Assembly (NCBI GenBank): GCA_963693315.1
Contig: OY856188.1
Location: 202,493,602-202,557,601, forward strand
Reading direction: 5' to 3'
DNA from: Diogma glabrata
Lineage: Eukaryota; Arthropoda; Insecta; Diptera; Cylindrotomidae
Length of the DNA: 64,000 bases
A program made the position numbers and the translations under genes. The notes beneath the pieces were generated by a model. It was not told the DNA's origin. It saw only the letters and a list, made by a program, of their open reading frames with translations, and did no database searches. How positions within the stretch are numbered: position 1 is the first letter of the stretch; every line of letters starts with the position of its first letter. Shown here one piece after another: positions 55,791-64,000 of this stretch.

Positions 55791-56567
55791 CTTGACTCGA
55801 CTTTCAGGAAGTGCCGCTGCTGGTGCTCCAAGAACCCATCCAAAACGTGTACATGTTGTACATTTTTTCCTTATTCTGTTTATAGCCTTCTTTGTATGGA
55901 CTATCCAGAACTTTTCTCTTAATTTGCTTGCGATGAATTGCGTACTTGAGGTACCATACCTTAGATGTTCTTCGAGAATCAATTTTTCAGCCTCAGGATG
56001 AATACACGGCAACAGCCAAGGTCTCTTGAACTTTCCAGTATCTTTTCTGTTGGGTATTTTTGTAACGACGTAATACATATCAATGGCTGTATCTCTTGAA
56101 ACCTTCAAACCAGCGATGAACTTCATATCGGATGGAAAAACCTGCTGTTGTACCAATCTGATCATTGTTGTCTCAGCATCATCGATTTCTTCCATTGTCA
56201 AATGTTGTTTGTTGAGTTTTCTCTTATATGCCGTGCAATTTTGTACAAATCGTTTTATTAACGCCAATATTCGGAGATTCAAAATGTGAGAATTTTTCCG
56301 TGCAAACCATGGGTCTTCTAATACGATTAGAATGTTCACGAACACGTCGTTTCTGTTAGCTGTTTTCTTCTTCTCTTTATTTACTATTTCTTTCATCGAT
56401 TTTGAAGTCTTTGTTGGGCCATTCTGTTCATGGAAGTTTGAAGCATTGCGGTCCCTCCCACCAAATTGATTCGAAAAATTCTTCAGAGAAGAACCTCTGG
56501 ATAGGAAGTCAGCTGGGCTTAATTTCCCTGGTACGTGCCTCCATTCGTCCGCTGAACTGAACTTCAC
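55779..56567 (-). pseudogene. BEL/Pao RNase H end and integrase zinc-binding domain
   Basis: A 262-codon frame. The N-terminal WRHVPGKLSPADFLSRG is the RNase H-integrase junction of Pao elements. EEHLRYGTSSTQFIASKLRE and RIRKKCTTCTRF contain the H2C2 zinc-binding motif of the integrase. Confidence 0.85.
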
Positions 56568-56672
56568 GATTTCACGAGCACGATTTCCTACGAAGATTCC
56601 CCACTCGTCGTTCCGCTTTATCTATGCCAAAGCCGTCGTTGAATCACTCCAATAAAATGTTTGTATCTCATA

Positions 56673-56912
56673 CTACAAAATTTCTTTTACAGAATTTCCA
56701 AACCGAGCAGCTATTGTACAAGCCATCAATTCCAGACGTGGAATCGCTATTTTCTTTGTTGCTGATACTCTTGCCTTCGCTTGAATCAATTTCGCTGAGA
56801 CGCCTTTTTCGTTTTCAACCCCCAGGAACACTTCAGCGGCATATACTATCTTACTTGCATCACAAAATATATGCAATTGTTCACTTGAATGCATAAAACT
56901 TGGTCCTTTCAA
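56673..56912 (-). pseudogene. BEL/Pao RNase H fragment
   Basis: LHIFCDASKIVYAAEVFLGV contains the catalytic-Asp DAS motif, and ATKKIAIPRLELMACTIAAR is the next conserved block. A frameshift separates it from the downstream integrase frame. Confidence 0.8.
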
Positions 56913-56933
56913 GAAACGTGGGACTTTAACTCT

Positions 56934-58104
56934 TTAAAGGTAGTCCAATTCCATCATCCATTTCTTGAATTTTGATATTGTTTCTGTTGCTAGTTCTTCA
57001 TCCCAATCCATTTTATTGATCCATGTTGATTGTAACAAAATTTTCGGATGTACCATCGCTAGTGACAAAATTCCTAATGGATCGAATATCTTATTTATGG
57101 CCAATAACGATCGCTTTGTTACATTTTCTGGCATCATCCGAAATGAACCACATGAAATAAAATCTCTTTGCTTATCCCATTTCATACCAAAAACTAATTT
57201 TACCCTTTCATCTGGTTGTTCGGTAACTTTCGGGAGTGAACAACGAGCGAAATTGTCGTTGCCTGACTCCTCAAAATTTTGTTCCAACTGAGATCCCAAT
57301 ACACCACCAAGCTCCCATTGTCGTAATTCTAATTTCGCATCAGGCAATATTCGAACAGCTCGTGATTTAAATCTTCATATTCTTCCATGGAGTTGACTGA
57401 TGTCACACTATTATCCACATACAGAGATTTCTTCAGTTTTAGAGCCACCGCATTGTTATCGTTGTTAACATTATCCAAATGATTTTTAATTACAGCGCCC
57501 AAAATAAATGGACTGCATACCAATCCAAAAACCGCTTGTGTCGGAATATTTTAACTTTTTTACTTGATGAATGCTCCCACCATAAAAACAACAGATAATC
57601 TTTGTCTTTATTTTGAACTGCAATCATTTGAAACGCCTTTCTGGTATCCGAGATGACACCAATCGGACCCAATCTGAAACGAATGAAAACAGCAACCAAT
57701 ACTTCGATGACATTCGGTCCTTTCTCCAAGCATTCATTCAAAGATGGATGTCTTCCCATTTTACACGATGCATCAAAAACCGGTCTGACTGGTGTAGTCT
57801 TATTTTCGGGTTTATACACTGGATGGTGCGGAATAAAGTTACATTTGTCTAAGTCAATATTTTCGATGGTAACTTCTTCGATGAATCCTTCTTGTTCCCA
57901 TTGTTTGAACAATTCTTCGTATATTTTATACATGCCATTCGCTTTCAATTTTGTAGTTATGCTGGTTAATTGTTTCTTAACTAACCCAAAATTGTTTGGT
58001 ATTTGTTGAATTCCGTTGATCCAAGGTAGTTCTATCAAATATCTACCATCTTCGTCACGAGAAACTGTCTGCAGGAAGTGTTGATTTGTTTGAAAATTTC
58101 TCAT
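56934..58104 (-). pseudogene. BEL/Pao reverse transcriptase, three frames
   Basis: 58104-57490 carries NFIPHHPVYKPE, VRPVFDASCKMGRHPSLNEC and SDTRKAFQMIAV (first catalytic Asp). 57523-57329 carries KKSLYVDNSVTSV, the second catalytic box as YVDN. 57347-56934 carries the connection region (LLAINKIFDPLGILSLAMVH). Frame changes near 57500 and 57335 break the polymerase. A YVDN box may be native to some BEL lineages, so I do not treat it as the inactivating change. Confidence 0.85.
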
Positions 58105-58999
58105 GAATCCCGATGTTCTCTAAATACCATAACTGACTAATGTTTATATCGAATATTTGAGATAAAACCAGATGCATTGATGTATTCAACTGAAAATCTG
58201 CCTGAATGGGACCCATTATTGTCCAGCCAAAAACTGTTTCGACTGCTTGTAGACCACAACTCAATAAAATGCTATTGTTCGTTGACAATTTCGGGATTAG
58301 ATCGGCACCGATGAGTATATCAACTTCTTCACTTCGTGACCCATAATCAGTGATGTAAATATTTTGTTCCTTCAACTCTTTCAGCCATGGTCCTTTTGGT
58401 AATTTTCTGATTTCGCCGGTAACTTTTGATTTATTGACCAATTCCACGGGGTAGTTCGGAATCTTTTTCCATCCTCCTAGGATTACTTCATCCCTCGATC
58501 TTTTTTCGATGTCGCTCAATATCCCTTCGAAAAGAGTATTTCGTTCGAAAAATTTCCCAATTTCTTTGCTATTGGTACGACTGATCAACTCGGTGGTAAT
58601 ATAACTTCGATGACTGCCATCATCCAGCAATGCACGAGCAGTGATCGGACCATTCTTACCATCAATTAAGATCAGAATTGTTTTCAAAACCACCATAACA
58701 ATTGAAGCGTTACAAACTGCATTGCTGGTAACTGTATTCGAAGGAAGCGAAACCATTTTCTTATTCTTTGGTGAATCAGGATATGAAAATGTTGATGAGG
58801 ACAACCGGAACATGACTATGCAGTACATCTTTTGATACATCTTTTCGACCTTTACTATGCAGTTCATCTTTCGATGGCCTGGTCGGGGACATTGGTGACA
58901 AACTTTCTTCTCTTTTATTTTCTTAAACTTGTCGTCCAATGACCATTCTTTTGCGTTATTACATTCTTGGGAGGCATGCTGCTTCCACAAAATATGCAT
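58055..58999 (-). pseudogene. BEL/Pao aspartic protease region with gag zinc knuckle
   Basis: CHQCPRPGHRKMNC is close to a CCHC knuckle, and ITARALLDDGSHRSYITTEL contains the protease active-site D-G-S. GADLIPKL and ETVFGWTIMGP follow as in other Pao polyproteins. It overlaps the neighbouring frames at both ends, consistent with two frameshifts. Confidence 0.85.
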
Positions 59000-59720
59000 T
59001 CTAATTTCGATTCGCCAACATGTAGACCAGCTGCAATTAGTAAATTCATTGCCTTCTTCTTGAAAATCTGCTTGTCTTTACTTATGAAACCAGATTTTGT
59101 TAATGCTCTTTGTTCTTCTCTCTCAACCTCTTGACGAAGAATTTCCAATAAGAAGTCGAGTTCACTCTTCGGCGGATTTTCCTGGGAACCATCTTTCTCA
59201 TACAATGGACTTTGTTGCCAAGCTACCATAATGTCTTCTGGTAAACTTGATTCCACCATAGGATAAAGAAATAAAGACGCTCGTTCAACTGTTATCTTTA
59301 AAGACTCGAGCGACCGAATATGACAAACCAATTTGTCGTAGATTGTTGACACACTGTAATTTGAGCTGAGATTGTTCATACCCATCTGAAACAACTCTCT
59401 TATGTATACTTGAATCAAGATCTTCTTTTTACCGAATCTTTCTTTTAACACGTCAATGACCTTCGAGTAATTATCTTCGGTTGCAGGAAATCCTTTGACG
59501 ATTTCTTCACCCTTTGTTTTCGGTTCCATAGACTGAATTAAATACTGAAATTTATCGGCACCGGTAAATTCATCATCGTTGTGAATCTTTTCAAATTGAG
59601 CACACCATCCCAACTAATCTATTACTTTACCGCTAAATTTTATTGGTTCAATTTTCGGTAATTTGAATCGTCGTTTAGAATAGCCAATCGAACTAACTGT
59701 GGATACTCTGTCTTCCTTGA
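58915..59720 (-). pseudogene. BEL/Pao gag region
   Basis: 59613-58915 encodes WCAQFEKIHNDDEFTGADKF, QYLIQSMEPKTKGE and DVLKERFGKK, the gag-like domain of BEL/Pao polyproteins. Upstream codons (LPKIEPIKFSGKVID) are in the same frame but separated by a TAG at about 59614. Confidence 0.85.
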
Positions 59721-59774
59721 CGTTGTTTTCGATTTCAGCAGTTCGCTTCAATCTTCAACTTCGTCTTCGGTGAC

Positions 59775-59921
59775 CTTCTATTTTTAATGGTGACTTTGTC
59801 CGAACTTACAAATTAAAACTCTAGATGTTGATGCTCGAGTAATATTTTATTCTCCCTTTTTTATACAAAACGTGAATTGTCATTCCAAGGATTAAAACAA
59901 TAAATTATAGTGGTTTTAACA
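59775..59921 (-). repeat. 5' LTR of the BEL/Pao element
   Basis: 147 bp; direct copy of the left LTR apart from a ~33-bp deletion and scattered changes. The divergence indicates an old insertion. Confidence 0.8.
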
Positions 59922-60140
59922 CATTTCATATGCAAATTTATTAATCTTTAGAGATCTTTACCTAATTGCTCTTGTTGACTGCCAAGTGATACCAATATTG
60001 CATTTTTTTCAACATTTTTATAAAACTAATAAAACAAATTAAATGACAATAAAAAAGTTATAAAAGTATTTACTCCAAAAATAACAGTTTCTAACCACTT
60101 ATTTGGAAAGCACGGGCATCGTCATACGGGCACCTTCTAG

Positions 60141-60985
60141 TATTTAATAAAGAGATGGGAATAAAAAGGGGTTTAAAAAACATAATTTAAAAGGTGTTTT
60201 TTTAGAATTTTGCCGTGCACACTTTTTGAGTTATTGTCAATTATTATTGAATTATTATTTGAATTGATAATGAATTTTCAAATTTAATCCATGTTTTATT
60301 TATGGATAAGATTTGAACCGATGTAACATTTTTTTGACATTTACGAAGAAAAATTCATATTTATTTATTTAAAGATTTTGAAACACAACTTTTTGGCAGT
60401 TATTTTTGATATTTTGTTCTTTTTTGTTCACAAAAACCTAGGCGAATTTTGTTCAACTTTTTAAAAAAAATTTGTTAATTTAAAAAATATATTGATAGAA
60501 AGCTGGATCTGGAGCTCTTACCGTTCAGACTGAACTATTTGAATTGAACTGGCTTTTCCATGGCCAGAATATATATAATTTATAACTTTCCGATATGGGA
60601 AGCTATTGTTTTTGGGTCGATTTTCGAAATCGGAATTTTTATGATATCTTTACGTTACATGACCTCCTGAAGCTGTTTAGACTATTTTTAGCTGGCAGTC
60701 TGTATGTGTGTGTGTGTATGTGTGTGTGTGCATGTGTGTGTGTGTATGTATCGCTGTATGTGGATTAATTTTTGCCCAACTCTTTCTCAACAATGTATGG
60801 CTCGATTTTATCGAAAGTGGTTGCAATCAATGTATCTTGGCTTAACTTAGAGCCCAGTCTTTTCTAGCGAAACAGGATGGGGGTGTGACCATAGGGGCCA
60901 CGCCAAGAACTTCCCGTAAGACTAAAAACTAACCAGTTACTGTATAAGGTATACCAAAATACCAAACATAAAAAAATTATACAAT
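60141..60985. other. Intergenic sequence with a (TG)n microsatellite
   Basis: No gene supported. A GT-rich tract with TATG interruptions occupies about 60701-60752. Confidence 0.6.
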
Positions 60986-61257
60986 ATCGGGTGCGTTCAC
61001 TGCAGAAACAATTTGTCGGTTTGATGTAATGTTGAATTGTCAAAAATACATCGTTGTCGACAAAAATTACTTCAAAACGTATTGAACGCCAAATTATTGT
61101 TTTGTGTTGAAAATTGTCATAAAAGTCATATGTCAAACATATTTTTGTGTTTCATTGGGTTAATTCTTATAAATAATGTCGAATAATACAAAAAAATTAA
61201 TTGTTTGAAACAAGTTAATAAATAATATTGCGAACATTAAAAAACTATCGTGTGATC

Positions 61258-62331
61258 GTGTTTGTCGGACTCTGAAGATGAGGAAATTATGTTAATTGTT
61301 AGCCAAAAAGAGACGCCACCACGTATTAATTTATATGTAGAACGAATTGTATCGAATTACAATAGCATCGAATTTCAGGATGTCCAAAGAAGCATTTGAG
61401 AAACTCCTCAATGTTTTCAATACAAATTTGCACTTAGTACGTGGTGGGGAAATTTTATCGATATCGCCAAAAAAGCAATCGCTGGCAGTCATGGATTCTG
61501 GCTACACCTGATTCAAATATATCTATTGGGGCAAGATTCGATTTGGCTAAATCGGAACTATCGAAAAAAATTTTTCGTATAATTGATTTTTTAAATTATG
61601 TCGCAAATAGATTTATAAACTTTCCGGACAGTGAACGGAAATTAGAAATAAAAAATTACTTTGAAAGAAATAATAGACTTGAGGGAGTAGCAGGGGCATT
61701 TGACGGTATACGTATGTTCCATGCACAGCACCGACGGATCAAAAAATGGCATATACATACAGAAAAATATCCACAGCAGTAACGTTGCAAGCTATTGGTG
61801 ACCACAAAATGCGTTACATCGACTGTTTTGTAGAGTACCCTAGTTCTGTACATGATAATCAAATTTTTAGAAATTTTGATTTTTACAAAAATGTTTAACA
61901 AAACGTGAGTTTTGGGCGATAAGACCTACCCCTTAGAATCATGGTGTATACCTCCGTTTATTGATCGCGGAATTTTGACGCAGGCTCAAAAAAGTTTAAT
62001 AAAACTCACGCTTCGTGTCGGTAAGAAATTTTTTTTTATGTTCTAATAATTATTTATTAACCTCTTTTTTTATTATCTCAGGCAAGTTATTGAGCGAAGT
62101 TTTGCTTTTCTTTTTGGACGCTTTCGAAGATTACGATATCTAGATACGAAAAGAATCGAATGTATACCACCAGCAACCATTATGGCAGCCTGTGTTTTAC
62201 ATAACCTATGTATAGACTTCTCAGATAATATTGTGGCAGATTATCTAAACGAAGGCTTAGAACAGGCGGAAATAATAACGCAGACGACAATGCAGTACCC
62301 CAGACAAGTACAAGAAGTGGAAATTCAGTGA
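61258..62331 (+). pseudogene. PIF/Harbinger transposase (HARBI1-like), frameshifted
   Basis: Reading order: RMSKEAFEKLLNVFNTNLHL (about 61375-61490), then a frameshift to WILATPDSNISIGARFDLAK and SELSKKIFRIIDFLN, then EGVAGAFDGIRMFHAQHRRI with the first catalytic Asp (GAIDGT in relatives). After a stop at 61780 another frame gives TLQAIGDHKMRYIDCFVEYP and SVHDNQIFRNFDF with the second Asp. A 61-bp GT-AG intron (62021-62081) leads to QVIERSFAFLFGRFRRLRYL with the catalytic Glu, and the frame closes at TGA 62331. The whole DDE triad is present but at least two frame changes separate its parts, and the stretch 61890-62015 contains stops. The enzyme is therefore likely dead. Confidence 0.85.
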
Positions 62332-62426
62332 GAAATTCAATGATGGAAAACATAAATCATAGTTAAAAATGTATTATTTTATTATTATATTTGACAAATG
62401 TTTTTTCATACTAAATAAATCATATT

Positions 62427-63131
62427 TTATTTATTAATTGCATCATTAAACTTTTGTGTTCCTCCAACGCTCGTTCCTGGAGTGCCAATTGCCGTTCTGT
62501 GAGTACATTTGCATTGTCCATTTTTCCTCCGTGCCGTTCCAATTGTTTCTGCTACAGTAAGGCACCTAGTTTTTTTAGCTGCAGGGATTACTCGTCCGTG
62601 TTCATCGGGTTCAAGTATTTCATTTGGGATTGGGACATATCGCGATGGCGTGGGACATATCGCTATGGCGTTTTTTTTAAAAACTTCATGCATTTCCGCC
62701 CAATATTTGAATTTGATTGGAACACCACCAGAATTACCACAGAATCAGAAATTTGACCATTTCTCAGCCGGCAGCCCTCCTTGAATAGACTCATCATAAC
62801 AAGCCTTGTATGCGGCGATTAATGCTAAAATGGCGTTATGATACCAATTTATTTTATATGAAAAATACGATTATAATTGTAATAAAGTATTGATATTTGT
62901 TGTGAATAAATTAAAATATTTACCAGAAGCATCTATGGTGGTCCTGCCGACATTTTGAACCAGTAATTCTTCATTTATTTTGCAGTCAGTTTGTCTCATT
63001 TGCGCCAAAATATTATCATTTATTTTTATAATTTCTAATTCACCATCTTTATTAAACACAACCTTTTTTAAACACCGATACAGAATTTTCCTCTTGAAGA
63101 AAAAAATGTTTCTAGTCAACTGAAAATTCAA
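62427..63131 (-). pseudogene. Second (Myb/SANT-like) gene of the Harbinger element
   Basis: 63131-62924 encodes an N-terminal piece (KKVVFNKDGELEIIKIND, LLVQNVGRTTIDAS). A 99-bp GT-AG interval (62923-62825) joins it to ALIAAYKACYDESIQGGLPA, a SANT-like helix pattern. After a TGA in EKWSNF the next frame (KYWAEMHEVFKKNAIAICPT, PIPNEILEPDEHG) runs to 62427. Harbinger elements use a Myb/SANT DNA-binding partner to import and target the transposase; position and orientation fit. Similarity is modest, so the identification leans on context. Confidence 0.45.
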
Positions 63132-63900
63132 AATGCTCCTCCATATTATTTTTACTTTACTAAATTTGATGTCTACACTAATGTGGTTTTCTTTTGACTT
63201 TTCTAAATCAATTTATAAATTCGGGTCTGAAAAGAACAAAAAACAAAAGTTGATGTGAAATATGTTTGTATAAGTGATATTTAAATGGCGGTTGTCTACT
63301 TTTAAATTTGAAAAATTTCGTATAATAGCATATTCTGCAATTGCGTATTGAAATATTTATAAAAGATTCAATTAATTTGTACATAAAATAATTTTGTTTT
63401 ATTCATTCATATTTGTTTTCAATTTAAATTACTTCATTTTAGATAAAAGCGTCTCGTTTATTTCTATGATGCATCTTTTTTCATCCGCCCAATGAAATAT
63501 AATATTTTAATTCTAATAAATCCATTTAAGAGTTTTTTTTATTTATTAGGAGTTATTTTATTAAATGCTAGTTACATTATTGTATATATATAATATAAAA
63601 CACAATAATTAATTCTTCAAAATTAAACAATTCATAGTTATATAAAAATTGTCGTTAACAAAACGTTTATTTTTTAAATTTTCTTTGTTGATATTAGTAA
63701 TGTCAAAAAAATTTACGAAAAAATGCACATTTTTTTTTTTGATGTAAATCGGAAAAAAAATTGATGTTTTTGGGTGAAAAGAACAAAATTTTTGATTTAC
63801 ATCAATTTTTTTTGATGGATTTGGGTGAAAAGAATTCGACATAACTAACTAGACTTTCGACTACTGTTAATAATTGTGATTATGCGTCTATAACAATAAA
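63132..63900. other. AT-rich right flank of the Harbinger genes
   Basis: No gene. Two direct copies of TTTGGGTGAAAAGAA (near 63768 and 63820) and inverted GATGTAAATC/GATTTACATC are the only local repeats. Confidence 0.4.
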
Positions 63901-64000
63901 TGCAGTGAACGCATAAAATGTAAAGTGGTGTCGATAACAACTAATACAGTGAACAACCAATTGTCCAAAAAAGTTACATTTTGTGACATTTTGTCGTGCA

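Larger units (their letters stand above)
54496..59921 (-). mobile_element. BEL/Pao LTR retrotransposon, degenerate
   Basis: Two direct LTR copies bound the element: 54496-54677 (3' LTR on the minus strand) and 59775-59921 (5' LTR). They share CTTTGTCCGAACTTACAAAT, CTCTAGATGTT and TATAGTGGTTTTAACA. The 5' LTR lacks about 33 bp present in the other, between two GGATTA repeats. LTRs begin TGTTAAAACC on the minus strand. The internal region encodes gag, protease, RT, RNase H and integrase in BEL order, in frames broken many times. A target duplication was not confirmed. Confidence 0.88.
60988..63914. mobile_element. PIF/Harbinger transposon with two convergent genes
   Basis: The left end GGGTGCGTTCACTGCA (60989-61004) is matched in inverse by TGCAGTGAACGCAT at 63901-63914. 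Between them lie a plus-strand transposase and a minus-strand accessory gene, the usual two-gene plan of Harbinger elements. A further CAGTGAAC at 63943 leaves the right boundary uncertain, and the element may extend past the window. No 3-bp target duplication could be verified. Confidence 0.6.

Noticed and set aside
57329..57523. YVDN in the BEL/Pao polymerase as an inactivating mutation
   Set aside because: A YVDN form may be native to part of the BEL group, so the residue alone does not prove damage; frameshifts do.
55347..58009. Several plus-strand frames of 60-118 codons
   Set aside because: All are antisense shadows of the BEL/Pao coding regions.

Overview
This is an AT-rich (roughly 70% by eye) animal nuclear sequence, almost certainly from an insect and plausibly a dipteran. 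The support is a tandem set of CYP9-like (CYP3-clan) cytochrome P450 genes, GT-AG introns, and a dense mix of insect-type transposons: Jockey/CR1-like and RTE-type non-LTR elements, BEL/Pao, Helitron, PIF/Harbinger, hAT-, pogo- and Tc1/mariner-type MITEs. The species cannot be named from the sequence alone.

Host genes. All host genes I can support are P450s on the minus strand: 2326-3906, 13464-15119, 38364-39935 and 42750-44330, plus a decayed copy at 6741-8876. Each coding region is a single exon, and each has a 3' splice site just upstream of the ATG position, so a 5'UTR intron is shared by the cluster. The two right-hand genes look intact and share an identical C-terminal block of about 119 residues. 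The 13.5 kb gene has a frameshift in its last ~20 codons. The 6.7-8.9 kb copy has lost its start codon and carries several indels and two insertions.

Transposon layers. 0.3-6.4 kb: three hAT-type non-autonomous elements with exact 8-bp target duplications, one inside a reverse-transcriptase fossil. 8.9-18.5 kb: MITEs, truncated retrotransposons and tandem repeats. 18.9-28.1 kb: a threefold nest. A long-TIR DNA transposon (arms of ~547 bp) sits in the AAAT tail of a truncated non-LTR element, and a near full-length two-ORF non-LTR element sits inside the DNA transposon. 28.6-37.0 kb: a second long-inverted-repeat element carrying a decayed DDE-like gene, split by a full-length RTE element (30711-34130) with a perfect 13-bp target duplication. 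47.2-50.3 kb: a tRNA-like remnant, a Helitron Rep fragment and a fold-back element. 50.3-60.1 kb: a candidate Helitron containing two palindromic elements set in a (TA)n tract, and a degenerate BEL/Pao element. 61-63.9 kb: a PIF/Harbinger element with a transposase and a second gene facing each other.

The best candidate for something poorly described is the pair of long-inverted-repeat elements at 20.9-28.1 and 28.6-37.0 kb. Their genes share a C-terminal module (HGKG..DGIGGTLKR, FEWA, ISGTQ.FH), and I cannot place them in a named DNA-transposon superfamily.
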